DNA of 64,000 nt. Source: JALYTY01 sp964546935. Lineage in GTDB: Bacteria; Vulcanimicrobiota; Vulcanimicrobiia; Vulcanimicrobiales; Vulcanimicrobiaceae. The translations under genes and the position numbers were made by a program. Of the stretch, positions 23,400 through 32,352 are shown piece by piece; the first letter of the stretch is position 1, and each line of letters begins with the position of its first letter. The DNA lies in NCBI GenBank assembly GCA_964546935.1, contig CAZJLJ010000007.1, positions 15,221 to 79,220 on the forward strand, in the 5' to 3' direction. The notes under the pieces were generated by a model. It worked only from the letters and a program-made list of their open reading frames with translations, ran no database searches and had not been told where the DNA came from.

Positions 23400-26147
23400 T
23401 TATGCGCTCTTGCGCAGTTGACGGAGCACGTACTGAAGGATGCCGCCGTGGCGATAGTATTCCGCTTCATCCGGCGTATCGATTCGCACGAGCGCTTTGA
23501 ACTGCAGCGACTTGCCGGTCTTTGGATCGACGGCTTTCACGTGCACGTGCATGCGCGGGGTGATACCGCCCTCGATTCCGGTTATCTCGAAGACTTCTTC
23601 GCCGGTGAGTGCATACGTCGAACGGTCGGCGCCGTCCATGAACTGCAGCGGCAAAATACCCATGCCGATGAGGTTGCTGCGATGGATGCGTTCGAACGAT
23701 TCCGCAATTACCGCTTTGATGCCGAGCAAATACGGACCCTTCGCGGCCCAGTCGCGCGACGAACCCGATCCGTACTCTTTGCCGGCCAGCACGATCAGCG
23801 GCGTACCGTCGGCCTTGTAGCGTTCGGAAGCATCGAAGATCGACATTTGTTCGTTCGACGGCAAGTAGCGCGTAATGCCGCCTTCGACACCTAGCACCAA
23901 CTCATTGCGCAAACGCACGTTTGCGAATGTTCCGCGCACCATTACTTCGTGATTACCGCGGCGTGCACCATACGAGTTGAAGTCTTTTGGTTCAATACCG
24001 TGCGCCATCAGATACTTGGCGGCCGGCGAGGTCTTCGCGATGTTTCCGGCGGGCGAGATGTGGTCCGTCGTAACGGAATCGCCAAGGACCGCAAGCGCAC
24101 GCGCGTTTTTGATGTCTGCAAGAGCGCGCGGCTCTTCGGGCATGTTTTCGAAGTACGGCGGATGCTTCACATATTCGGATTTCGGATCCCAATTGAAGCG
24201 CTCGCTCTTTGCTACGTCGAGCTTGGCCCAATTTTCGTCGCCTTTGAAAACATCCGAATAGCGCGCCTTGAACATGTCGTCGCTGACACATTCGGTTACG
24301 GTCTTTGCAATCTCGTCGTTGCTCGGCCAGATATCTTTCAGATACACGGGCGTGCCGTCGCGATCGGTGCCGAGCGGCTCCGTCGTGAGATCGACGTCCA
24401 TACGTCCGGCGAGTGCATATGCTACGACAAGCGGCGGCGACGCCAAGTAGTTCGCGCGCACTTGGGGATGGATGCGTCCTTCGAAATTGCGATTGCCCGA
24501 AAGGACCGCCGCGACGATGAGGTCTTGTTCTGCAACGGTTTCGGAAACGTCGGCCGGCAGCGGTCCGGAATTTCCGATGCACGTGGTACAGCCATATCCG
24601 ACGATGTTGAAACCAAGCTGGTCGAGATAATCTTGCAATCCCGCTTTCGCGAGATAATCTTTGACGACTTTCGAGCCGGGTGCGAGCGACGTCTTCACCC
24701 ACGGCATCGATTGTAAGCCGCGCTGCACGGCATTGCGTGCCAGCAAACCCGCACCGATCAGCACCGATGGATTCGATGTGTTCGTGCAACTAGTAATCGA
24801 CGCGATGACGACGGCGCCGTCGGCGACGTCTTTCTCGGTGAGCGCGACGGTAGCGGTTTGTCCGCCGCCTTCATTTTGGAAGCGCGCAATCGCGCCGTTC
24901 TTGCCTTCGCGCGCGGCCATCCACTCATTCATCGCCGTGTTGAACGACGACTTCACGTCTCTCAACGGCACGCGGTCTTGCGGGCGGCGCGGACCGGCAA
25001 CGTTTGGTTCCACATCACCGAGATCGAGCGTTAGCACGTCGGTGTATTCGGCGTCGGGCGTTTCGTCCGTGCGGAAAAGGTTTTGCGCCTTCGCGTACGT
25101 CTCTACGAGCGTGATGTGTTCGGCGCTACGGCCCGTAAGGCGGAGATATTCAAGGGTGCGATCGTCGATCGGGAAAATCGCGCACGTCGAACCGAATTCG
25201 GGCGACATGTTGCCGATGGTCGTGCGATCCGCAACAGGCAGCGCAGAGAGTCCTTTGCCGAAGAACTCGACGAACTTTCCTACGACGCCCTTCTTGCGAA
25301 GCATCTCGGTGATCTTCAGCACCAGGTCCGTCGCGGTAACTCCTTCGCGCAATTTACCTTCGAGACGGAATCCGATGACTTCCGGAATTAGCATCGTCAC
25401 CGGCTGGCCAAGCATCGCCGCTTCAGCTTCGATTCCACCGACGCCCCACGCGAGAACGCCAAGCCCGTTCACCATCGTCGTATGTGAATCGGTACCGACC
25501 GCGGTATCGGGATACGCAACGGCACTCTTTTGATCGAACGCGACGCCGGCGCCACCTGCCCCGAAGACGACACGCGCGAGATACTCGATGTTTACTTGGT
25601 GGACGATACCGGTGTCCGGCGGAACGGCCCGGAAGTTATCTAGCGCCGATTGCCCCCACTTCAAAAACGCATAGCGTTCGCGGTTGCGCTCGAATTCGAG
25701 ATCGGCGTTCTTCTGAAATGCCTCGTTGTTTCCGAAGTAATCGATCTGCACCGAGTGATCGACGACGAGTTCGACCGGCTGCAATGGATTGATCGCTTTT
25801 GCATCGCCGCCCATTTTGGCCATCGCGTCTCGCATCGCAGCGAGGTCGACGACGCACGGAACGCCGGTGAAATCTTGCAACAGCACGCGCGCGGGGCGGA
25901 ATGCGATCTCCTTATCCGAAGCTTCGCGCGGATTCCACTTCGCAAGCGCTTCGATATCGGCTTTTGTAACAGAGCGGCCGTCTTCGAAACGCAGAAGATT
26001 CTCGAGCAGAATCTTCAAGCTGTACGGCAACCGGCTGAGCTTCGTGAGGCCGGCGCGTTCCACCGCGTCGAGCTTGAAATACTTATAAGAACGATCGCCG
26101 ACTTTTAGCTCGTCGACCGCGTTGAAACTGTTCGCGTGCTGATTCAT
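23400..26147 (-). CDS. acnA: Aconitate hydratase A
   Basis: Aconitase isomerises citrate to isocitrate in the TCA cycle with a [4Fe-4S] cluster. From the ATG at 26147 the protein is 915 residues, a normal AcnA length. Cluster cysteines occur in SITSCTNTSNPS and in GCTTCIGNSGP. Other family blocks are QDFTGVPCVVDLAAMRD, VGTDSHTTMVNGLGVLGWG-like (here GLGVLAWG) and the C-terminal swivel domain KEYGSGSSRDWAAKGP and ERIHRSNLIGMGILPL. The start is chosen because its ATGA overlaps the stop of the rnd gene; an earlier ATG at 26255 lies inside rnd. No other TCA gene is adjacent. Confidence 0.97.
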   Translation of the reverse strand: MNQHANSFNAVDELKVGDRSYKYFKLDAVERAGLTKLSRLPYSLKILLENLLRFEDGRSVTKADIEALAKWNPREASDKEIAFRPARVLLQDFTGVPCVVDLAAMRDAMAKMGGDAKAINPLQPVELVVDHSVQIDYFGNNEAFQKNADLEFERNRERYAFLKWGQSALDNFRAVPPDTGIVHQVNIEYLARVVFGAGGAGVAFDQKSAVAYPDTAVGTDSHTTMVNGLGVLAWGVGGIEAEAAMLGQPVTMLIPEVIGFRLEGKLREGVTATDLVLKITEMLRKKGVVGKFVEFFGKGLSALPVADRTTIGNMSPEFGSTCAIFPIDDRTLEYLRLTGRSAEHITLVETYAKAQNLFRTDETPDAEYTDVLTLDLGDVEPNVAGPRRPQDRVPLRDVKSSFNTAMNEWMAAREGKNGAIARFQNEGGGQTATVALTEKDVADGAVVIASITSCTNTSNPSVLIGAGLLARNAVQRGLQSMPWVKTSLAPGSKVVKDYLAKAGLQDYLDQLGFNIVGYGCTTCIGNSGPLPADVSETVAEQDLIVAAVLSGNRNFEGRIHPQVRANYLASPPLVVAYALAGRMDVDLTTEPLGTDRDGTPVYLKDIWPSNDEIAKTVTECVSDDMFKARYSDVFKGDENWAKLDVAKSERFNWDPKSEYVKHPPYFENMPEEPRALADIKNARALAVLGDSVTTDHISPAGNIAKTSPAAKYLMAHGIEPKDFNSYGARRGNHEVMVRGTFANVRLRNELVLGVEGGITRYLPSNEQMSIFDASERYKADGTPLIVLAGKEYGSGSSRDWAAKGPYLLGIKAVIAESFERIHRSNLIGMGILPLQFMDGADRSTYALTGEEVFEITGIEGGITPRMHVHVKAVDPKTGKSLQFKALVRIDTPDEAEYYRHGGILQYVLRQLRKSA

Positions 26148-27331
26148 GGCGATAGACGTATTTTGGGGTCGCCATCGGCGTAGCCTTCGATTTGAAGGTG
26201 CAGTTCGCCCGACAAAAGTCGCCATAACGGGTCGCCGACAAGAGCGCGTCGCCACGGCGACACATCCAACGCTTCATCGAACACGGCGCGCTCGCGTGGC
26301 GCCTCGCGAGCGATTCGCTCCAGCGTATTTCTTGGAACGAGCAAGCTTTGCGGTAAATCGTTCAGACGAGCGATCTCGCCTACGACCACACCCATAAGCG
26401 ATGCCAGCGTGTCGCGATTGGGTCCCAAAGGCCGTTGCGGTCGCTGCGGAAGCTGATCCTCGGGGAGCTGCATGGCGTTTGCCACGCCCTCAACGATGGC
26501 CGTCCCAAGCTGGCGGCGAGCACCGGCGTCCAATCGGCGCAGCTGGTCGAGCTCGCTTACCGTTTTGGGCTTGAGCGTTGCGAGACCCGATACAACGTCG
26601 TCCGGCATGACGTATTTCACCGGCAGATCGCGCTCGCGCGCAACACGGTCGCGCAGCTTCACGATTTCGTTAAGCACCGCAAGCTCGCGGCGACTCATGC
26701 GCATCGCTCCCGGGATCCGCAAATACGCACGACGTTCGTCGGCGCGATAACGCTCGATATCACCTTGAAGTGCACACTCTTCGATCGCCCACTCCAAGCG
26801 CCCGGCGCGATGCAAACGGTCGGTCAATTTGTCGTACATCGGCAAGAGATGAATGACGTCGTCGACCAAATATTCGATTTGTCGTGCACTGAAGGGCCGC
26901 GTCGACCAATCGCTTACGGTCTGCGTTTTTGCGAGCCGCACGCCTTCGAGGTCACGCACCAAATCGGCAAGCGAAATTTGCATGCCGTACCCAAGAAACG
27001 CCGCTGCCACCTGGCTGTCGAAAATCGTCGGCGGCACCATATCGAAGCGTTCAGCAAAAATCTTCAGATCCGACGACAACGCATGCCCGATAACGGTGGT
27101 CGAAGCAAATGCCTCGAGTAAGGGCCGCAAATCGGGCACCGCAAGCGGATCGACGATGACGGCTCCGTCGTCGAAAGCCAGCTGCACTACCATCAAACGC
27201 GGCGCGTACGTGCGCTCGGCATGGAATTCCGTATCCAACGCAACTCGGGGCGCTTTTCGTACGCGTTCGCTCAACTCCGCAAGCGCTTGCGCGCTGTCGA
27301 CCATTGGAACGGCTTGTGTAGATAACGTCAC
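26144..27331 (-). CDS. rnd: Ribonuclease D (DEDDy exonuclease with HRDC domain)
   Basis: With the GTG start at 27331 the protein is 395 residues, a usual RNase D length. The DEDDy exonuclease residues are D33 and E35 (VALDTEFHAE), D89 (GHALSSDLKIF), and Y154 with D158 (QIEYLVDDVIHLL). One or two HRDC-type helical domains follow (about 205-290 and 300-385). RNase D trims tRNA 3' ends and other structured RNAs. The GTG overlaps the TGA of the upstream membrane-protein gene (GTGA). The much earlier ATG at 27616 lies wholly inside that gene and gives a Gly/Arg/Ser-rich leader with no family match. The stop overlaps the acnA start. Confidence 0.9.
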   Translation of the reverse strand: MTLSTQAVPMVDSAQALAELSERVRKAPRVALDTEFHAERTYAPRLMVVQLAFDDGAVIVDPLAVPDLRPLLEAFASTTVIGHALSSDLKIFAERFDMVPPTIFDSQVAAAFLGYGMQISLADLVRDLEGVRLAKTQTVSDWSTRPFSARQIEYLVDDVIHLLPMYDKLTDRLHRAGRLEWAIEECALQGDIERYRADERRAYLRIPGAMRMSRRELAVLNEIVKLRDRVARERDLPVKYVMPDDVVSGLATLKPKTVSELDQLRRLDAGARRQLGTAIVEGVANAMQLPEDQLPQRPQRPLGPNRDTLASLMGVVVGEIARLNDLPQSLLVPRNTLERIAREAPRERAVFDEALDVSPWRRALVGDPLWRLLSGELHLQIEGYADGDPKIRLSP

Positions 27332-27957
27332 GGTCTTGGTGTCGCTTTCGGATGACGATGCAAGTTTGGGTGATGACGTTCCCAATACATGTGGACGCGG
27401 TGCTCGTAGGAGTGAAACGCAACCGTCACGCGGTCGCCGAAAATCGCCAGGACGGTGCAGACCGGAACTGCTATCGCACACATCGTCCAAACATGCACCC
27501 AAACCGGAACGCGAAACGCTGCGGCACTCGCCGTTGCCACCGTACCGCCGAATCCGGGAATGATGCGCACCGCAAGCAAAAATGCCGGTGAGCCCACGCG
27601 GAAGCGTTTCACCCACCCCGGCAGCCGTTGGAGATACATTTCCAAATCAAGCATGTTCGTGGCATGCCGGTTGATCCAATAACCGCCTAACGCCGCCAAG
27701 ACGAGCCCGATCGCGTTGACCACGGCTCCGTTGATCGGACCGAAGATAGCGCCGTTCATGATGGCCAGCGCGTCGGTCACCGAAAACGGGGCCGATGCGA
27801 CGATCGCAAAGACCAACACGGCCAACGGATACGCCGGCGCGCCGATTGTGCGGATCATATGTTCGACGGCCGGCTGGAACCTGATAACGAGCGCCGCTAG
27901 CGTAAACGAGGCAGCGAGCAGCACAAAGGCAGCCAGGCGTTTAACGAAGACGCTCAA
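27328..27957 (-). CDS. TVP38/TMEM64 (VTT domain) membrane protein
   Basis: The 209-residue protein has about five hydrophobic segments and the VTT/DedA-like pattern: a re-entrant FSVTDALAIMNGAIFGPINGAVVNAIG, where the family has the G-x-x-F-G motif, and a second half with FLLAVRIIPGFGGTVATASAAAFRVP carrying the conserved Arg-x-x-Pro. Such proteins act as lipid scramblases or proton-dependent phospholipid transporters in the inner membrane. The histidine-rich C-terminal tail (HHPNLHRHPKATPRP) is unusual and could bind a metal, or may simply be a cytoplasmic extension. The gene begins 12 bases from the divergent VKOR-like start and is coupled to rnd. Confidence 0.85.
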   Translation of the reverse strand: MSVFVKRLAAFVLLAASFTLAALVIRFQPAVEHMIRTIGAPAYPLAVLVFAIVASAPFSVTDALAIMNGAIFGPINGAVVNAIGLVLAALGGYWINRHATNMLDLEMYLQRLPGWVKRFRVGSPAFLLAVRIIPGFGGTVATASAAAFRVPVWVHVWTMCAIAVPVCTVLAIFGDRVTVAFHSYEHRVHMYWERHHPNLHRHPKATPRP

Positions 27958-27969
27958 GCGGAGGCAGGC

Positions 27970-28371
27970 TTGTTGATAAGAGCGGTGATCACGTTGCTTT
28001 GCGGTGTTGGTCTCTACGTCTCGCTTTTCATGCTGGCGAAGACGCGGCGGGCCGAGCGAGGCGAGCTCCGGGAACCGAGCGTCGTTCAGAGTCCGCGCGC
28101 CCGGCTTTTCGGCGGCAGGCCTAACGCGTTGCTCGGAACGATTTACTACCCGGCTTTTGCGATCGCAATTTGGCTCGCCGTAGCGCCGTGGCAGCTTGGG
28201 CTCCTATTAGCGATATCCGGCTTTGCGGCCGTTGTTTCGATTGTGCTCGCTTACTCGCTCTTGTTTGTCACGAGAATGCCCTGTCCGTATTGCTGGACCG
28301 CTCATGTCCTAAACTGGCTACTGGCTGCCTGCACTCTTTTGTTATTTCTAAAACTATCATATTGGCGCTGA
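27970..28371 (+). CDS. VKOR-like membrane protein with CPYC motif but no loop cysteines
   Basis: The 133-residue protein has four predicted helices and resembles vitamin K epoxide reductase proteins in its last half: PNALLGTIYYP, then YSLLFVTRMPCPYCWTAHVLNWLL with the active CxxC at C105/C108 before the last helix. VKOR enzymes reduce quinones to drive disulfide formation in the periplasm. The usual second cysteine pair in the loop after helix 1 (C-x-C-S type) is absent; the equivalent stretch reads EPSVVQSPRARLFGG. The only other cysteine, C11, lies within helix 1. It starts with a TTG (27970 or 27973), or with a GTG at 27985, and its promoter must overlap the divergent gene. Confidence 0.68.
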   Translation: MLIRAVITLLCGVGLYVSLFMLAKTRRAERGELREPSVVQSPRARLFGGRPNALLGTIYYPAFAIAIWLAVAPWQLGLLLAISGFAAVVSIVLAYSLLFVTRMPCPYCWTAHVLNWLLAACTLLLFLKLSYWR

Positions 28372-28550
28372 GCTGCGGCTTTGGTATTATCGGCCTTGTC
28401 TCCGGTTGGGGCAGCACGGTTTTGCCTCACCATTGGACGGCAGTACAAACACCAGGGCTGCGCGAGTGCGCGGCCCTTCTGCTTTTACAGGCTGCTGCGT
28501 ACGATCCGTCCCGATTTGAGCGAAGTGGGGAAGCGAACGGAGTTCAACTT

Positions 28551-30014
28551 CTACGGTTTTTGGATCTGTACAGGGTCGCCGAGTTTTCCGTTTGCACTTG
28601 GAACGATAACGAGATAGCGGCGCTGATCGCCCACATCTTGATTCACGACCTGCCGGATTGGACCGACCGCATTCACAATGGCGCTGCCCGCCGGATTTGT
28701 TGTGAAGGCAGCGAGAGGCTCAAGCGCGCCCGAACCATCGGAGTGCGTTGCAAGCGCGAGCGTGTAGGATTGTTTCGGCTGAAGACCGGTTGCCGATGCT
28801 TCAAGCACTTGCGTCAGGCCTTGATCGAAGAGCGATACGCTCGTCGGCGCAGCAGCACCGCGCGAAGTGCTGTTTGAAGTTGAAATGAGCATCAGGTGTG
28901 TCGCCTCACCCGCAATACCCAGCGGCATTAGATTGCTCGTCCCATCTCCGTAGGGAACTGCATCAGGCACGTAGTTGACCGCCTGCGCCGCTTGACCGAT
29001 CGGAACGGTTGCGATCACTTTGTTCGTCAGCGTATCGATGGCGGTGAGCTTATCCGCATTCTCGAGACCGACGTAGACGCGTGTCCCATCACCCGACGGC
29101 CAAATTCCATGCGGCAAATCGCCGACCGGAATAGTGGCAACCTGCGCAAAGTCATTCGTGCGAAAAACTTTGACTTCGTTCAGGCCTCCTACCGTCACGT
29201 AAGCAAAGCTGCCGTGTGCATTGTGCACGATGTTCACGTGGTTTGTAATCGGACCCGTATCGAGCGTTTTTAACAACGTAAATGGAGGGCGCGCGTCGAA
29301 GACTTGCGTCTCGCCGGTGTCCTTCAGCGTGAACCACACTTGTGTTCCATCAGGCGTCGCTGCAATGTTCGGGCAGAACGGACTCGCTTGGGGAACGTGG
29401 CCGACGATCTTATGATCCGCAACGGAAACGACGACCGTTTCGGGAGTGAACGACGAACACACGTATCCGTACTTGCCGTCGGGCGAGAAGATCTGCATGC
29501 CCGGGCCGTTGGGAACGATGATGCGCGTCTTTTCCTTGTACGTTTTCCCGTCTAGAACGGAGACGTAATTTTCACCGCGCACCGTAACCCACACTTCCGA
29601 ACCATCCTGCGTGAAGAATGGTTCGTGCGGTGAACGGCCGACATAGGTGATGTGTTTTACGGTATTCGTCGCCGTATCGATAAAGGTCACCGAGTTCGAG
29701 CCGATGGAAACGACGGCGATCGTGCGATGATCCGGCGAAAACCCCATACCGTGAACCAAAAGTTGCCCCTTGTAGAGCGGACTGAAGTTTCCCGGCTGAG
29801 GATCACCGAGGCGAATGACGCCGAGGAGTTTATTGTCTGCAGGATCGGTAACGGACACGGTGTTTGAAAATTGTTCCGCGGCATACACGCGGTCGCGATG
29901 GCTAACTGGAATATCGGGAACAGCCGTTCCGTACGGCGCCTGGCCTGCTAAGGCCGACGGAGTTGAAAGCAGAGCAATAGCTAACGGTGCGGCCGCCGTC
30001 AATGGGAAACGCAT
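28551..30014 (-). CDS. Exported YVTN-type seven-bladed beta-propeller protein
   Basis: The 487-residue protein has a signal peptide ending SALA-GQ near residue 23. A chain of roughly 42-residue propeller repeats follows, with the family rhythm SNTVSVTDPADNKLLGVI, SNSVTFIDTATNTVKHI, ENYVSVLDGKTYKEK, and ADKLTAIDTLTNKVIATVPIG. The YVTN/YncE family is periplasmic or extracellular and usually a binding scaffold, with no enzyme activity assigned. After the propeller (about 380 on) is a C-terminal beta-domain of about 100 residues (GLQPKQSYTLALATHSDGSG). The DUF305 gene lies 21 bases upstream on the same strand, so the two form an operon. Confidence 0.85.
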   Translation of the reverse strand: MRFPLTAAAPLAIALLSTPSALAGQAPYGTAVPDIPVSHRDRVYAAEQFSNTVSVTDPADNKLLGVIRLGDPQPGNFSPLYKGQLLVHGMGFSPDHRTIAVVSIGSNSVTFIDTATNTVKHITYVGRSPHEPFFTQDGSEVWVTVRGENYVSVLDGKTYKEKTRIIVPNGPGMQIFSPDGKYGYVCSSFTPETVVVSVADHKIVGHVPQASPFCPNIAATPDGTQVWFTLKDTGETQVFDARPPFTLLKTLDTGPITNHVNIVHNAHGSFAYVTVGGLNEVKVFRTNDFAQVATIPVGDLPHGIWPSGDGTRVYVGLENADKLTAIDTLTNKVIATVPIGQAAQAVNYVPDAVPYGDGTSNLMPLGIAGEATHLMLISTSNSTSRGAAAPTSVSLFDQGLTQVLEASATGLQPKQSYTLALATHSDGSGALEPLAAFTTNPAGSAIVNAVGPIRQVVNQDVGDQRRYLVIVPSANGKLGDPVQIQKP

Positions 30015-30035
30015 GCTTATCTCCTGTGTTAAGTG

Positions 30036-30425
30036 TTAGGGAATTTGATCGGGCGACGGGGCCGACGGTGGTAGCGGCTCACCAAGAGCTAGACGCATTG
30101 CGGCGATCTCTTGTTGTTGTGTCACGATGATTTCTTGAGCGATTCGACGCACTTTCACGTTGCGACCATACCGCAGCTCACTCACGGCCATATCGATAGC
30201 ACCTTGGTGATGAGGAACCATCGAATCAACAAAGTCCTTATCCACGTCGCCCGAGGGCTCGACGCTCATTGCCGACATCATCTTGTTCATAGCGTCATTG
30301 AGTTGAGCGTTGAATAGCGCATCGGCTGAGCTCGCAACGACGGGAATCGACGGAAAGGCAAGAAGGGCGATGCTCGCGAGAAGAAACATGGCCCCTTGTC
30401 CAATGTGCGTCATTTTCAAATTCAC
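30036..30425 (-). CDS. DUF305 family exported protein
   Basis: The 129-residue protein has an N-terminal signal or anchor segment (about 11-31) and the DUF305 core DFVDSMVPHHQGAIDMAVSEL, with the H72-H73 pair and a following methionine. The helical remainder (VRRIAQEIIVTQQQEIAAMRLAL) completes the four-helix ferritin-like fold. Several DUF305 proteins bind copper or silver in the periplasm, consistent with the His/Met content here. Only one DUF305 repeat is present. It is the first visible gene of a unit with the propeller protein; its upstream region runs into the scaffold gap 60 bases away. Confidence 0.85.
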   Translation of the reverse strand: MNLKMTHIGQGAMFLLASIALLAFPSIPVVASSADALFNAQLNDAMNKMMSAMSVEPSGDVDKDFVDSMVPHHQGAIDMAVSELRYGRNVKVRRIAQEIIVTQQQEIAAMRLALGEPLPPSAPSPDQIP

Positions 30426-30485
30426 TCTCGGTATGCTCCCATTTTACACTTGTCACCGAACATCGTAATGGCGGCGGCCGGATTA

Positions 30486-30585
30486 NNNNNNNNNNNNNNN
30501 NNNNNNNNNNNNNNNNNNNNNNNNNNNNNNNNNNNNNNNNNNNNNNNNNNNNNNNNNNNNNNNNNNNNNNNNNNNNNNNNNNNNN
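30486..30585. other. Scaffold gap (100 N)
   Basis: Exactly one hundred N, the conventional size for an unknown gap in scaffolding. The true distance and any gene between the DUF305 gene and the HD hydrolase gene are unknown, and the two sides need not be close in the genome. Confidence 1.
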
Positions 30586-30604
30586 GAGGACGCGATTCTA
30601 GCTC

Positions 30605-31273
30605 TTAACGGTGCCAAGCTGAACCACGGATCACACTGCAGAAATTTCCTCTCTGAAAACCCGGGTCTTTGTCTGCCAAAACGTCAGCCTTGACGTTGCC
30701 GAACGTCGTTTCCGGTTTCTGCTTGATGCCGTCGTAGAATGCTTGAATGATGTCTTCTTTGAAATGCTCCGTCCGCGGGTAAGCGCGCACCACTGCATCG
30801 CGATCAGCTTCGGCAAAATCAGAGTACCCGATTCCGAGCACATCCATCTCCACGCCCGCGGTCACTAATGCCACAATCGGATGCATGTACTGTGGAATGC
30901 CGGGCGTAGTATGCAGCGCAATCGCGGTCCACACGGTGTCGATCTCGTGCTGCGAGATATTATGCTTGCGCAGGAAGTCTCGCGCACTGTTCGCACCGTC
31001 CACTTCGAACCGGTCCGCCTTACTGCTTATCTGCGGAGCCAAGCCCATATCGTGAAACATCGCGCCCACGTAGAGCAGCTCGGGATCGAATTCCAATCCA
31101 CGCTCTCTTCCCGTAAGCGATCCAAAGTAATAGACGCGAGTAGAGTGGTTAAAGAGCAGCGGCGAAACAGTGCCGCGCACCAACTCGGTAGCTTCTCGTG
31201 TAAGCTTGCTGTCGGGGATCTTTACCCCTGAGATTGAGCTTATTTCTGATGTGTTGCGCGTTGAGGCGGACAT
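30605..31273 (-). CDS. HD-domain hydrolase resembling cyanamide hydratase
   Basis: The 222-residue protein has an HD domain with H43 (FNHSTRVYYFG), H74-D75 (GAMFHDMGLAP), H121 (AIALHTTPG) and D144 in VEMDVLG. The NHSxRVYYFG opening and the histidine after the HD pair resemble fungal and bacterial cyanamide-hydratase-like HD proteins. It is cytoplasmic, with no signal peptide. A DJ-1/AraC regulator gene lies 86 bases upstream on the same strand, a plausible controller. Cyanamide is only one possible substrate; many relatives have no known role. The stop is 20 bases from the scaffold gap, but the reading frame itself looks complete. Confidence 0.75.
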   Translation of the reverse strand: MSASTRNTSEISSISGVKIPDSKLTREATELVRGTVSPLLFNHSTRVYYFGSLTGRERGLEFDPELLYVGAMFHDMGLAPQISSKADRFEVDGANSARDFLRKHNISQHEIDTVWTAIALHTTPGIPQYMHPIVALVTAGVEMDVLGIGYSDFAEADRDAVVRAYPRTEHFKEDIIQAFYDGIKQKPETTFGNVKADVLADKDPGFQRGNFCSVIRGSAWHR

Positions 31274-31359
31274 GTGAATCTCCTTTTAGTCCACCCTAAC
31301 TCGTTCCGCATTGCGACGCCATGACGCAGATGCGTCAATTTAGGACATCTCGGCTCGGG

Positions 31360-32307
31360 CTAACGTCGGAAACGATCCATGTATTCTCCCGCGGTAATTC
31401 CTATCACGCGCGAAAAGGCTCGGCGCATGGTGTCGGCGTTTCTAAAACCACAGGCGTCGGCAATTTCCTTCAGAGTCATGTTCGAGTCGTCAATCATGTG
31501 CTGTGCAGCTTCAACTCGCAAACGATCGACAAATCGGCCGGGATTCATGTTTGTTTCCTGAACGCATACGCGCGTGAAATGCCGGGCACTTATGCCGAGT
31601 CGCTCAGCAAGCTTTTCAACAGTAAGGTCTTCGCGTAGATTCTCGAGCATCCAGATTTGCAGCTCGTGCAACGGTTTCGACGTCGCCGCCTGATGCGAGA
31701 GCGTGTGACTGAACTGAGCCTGACCTCCGGGGCGCACGAGGAACATCACGAGAAATCTCGCGATGTCCAACGCAACTTTGCGGCCAAGATCCTCTTCCAC
31801 GAGCGCAAGCGCCAGATCGATTCCGGCGGTAATCCCCGCTGAGGTGTAAACAAGGCCATCTTTCAAAAAGATCGGCTCGGGTCGAACGATCGCGCGCGGA
31901 AATTCTTTGGCCAAACGGTCACAAAAACGCCAGTGAGTTACGACTTCTTTGCCGTCGATGACTCCGGCCGCGCCAAGGACGAAGGCGCCCGTGCAAATTG
32001 CGGCCGTGCGCCGCGATCGCATGGCCATCTCGCTGATCCACGCCACGAGCGACGGATCGTAACAACCGGACTCTGCTCCCGGTCCGCCGGCAACGATCAA
32101 AGTGTCGACCGGGCCGTCGATCTCGTTGATGGGCACGGCATCTGTGAGCGCAAATCCTCGATTGGTCTCCAACTTACGTTCGGGACCGGGCGTCCCTATG
32201 ACTATGTCGTAGCCTTCGGCATTCGAGAAGACCTCGAGCGGGCCGGTGACATCGAGCACCTGAACCGGAGACGGGCCGACAATCACCACTTTCCGTCTTA
32301 CTGCCAT
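31360..32307 (-). CDS. GlxA-type transcriptional regulator (DJ-1/PfpI domain plus AraC HTH)
   Basis: The 315-residue protein has an N-terminal DJ-1/PfpI domain (about 5-190) with the nucleophile-elbow cysteine C105 in AAICTGAFVLGAAG, and a C-terminal AraC DNA-binding domain (about 215-310) with two helix-turn-helix units (VEKLAERLGISARHFTRVCVQE and LKEIADACGFRNADTMRRAF). GlxA-like regulators are activators whose DJ-1 domain is thought to sense small molecules; the cysteine kept here could allow covalent or redox sensing. The HD hydrolase lies directly downstream. An 11-bp stem hairpin lies between its start and the end of the next gene upstream. Confidence 0.92.
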   Translation of the reverse strand: MAVRRKVVIVGPSPVQVLDVTGPLEVFSNAEGYDIVIGTPGPERKLETNRGFALTDAVPINEIDGPVDTLIVAGGPGAESGCYDPSLVAWISEMAMRSRRTAAICTGAFVLGAAGVIDGKEVVTHWRFCDRLAKEFPRAIVRPEPIFLKDGLVYTSAGITAGIDLALALVEEDLGRKVALDIARFLVMFLVRPGGQAQFSHTLSHQAATSKPLHELQIWMLENLREDLTVEKLAERLGISARHFTRVCVQETNMNPGRFVDRLRVEAAQHMIDDSNMTLKEIADACGFRNADTMRRAFSRVIGITAGEYMDRFRR

Positions 32308-32352
32308 ACTGCTACTTCGGCGCCGCGAGTTTTACAGTCCCACCGGACGCTT

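Noticed and set aside
26435..27121. 228-codon plus-strand ORF opposite rnd
   Set aside because: Its length is explained by the coding strand composition; no recognisable domain and no ribosome binding site.
28170..28877. 235-codon plus-strand ORF spanning the VKOR-like end and the propeller gene
   Set aside because: Runs antisense through the C-terminus of a well supported propeller gene and in a different frame through the VKOR-like gene.
30396..30608. 70-codon ORF crossing the N gap
   Set aside because: It is mostly unknown residues and exists only because N does not create stops.
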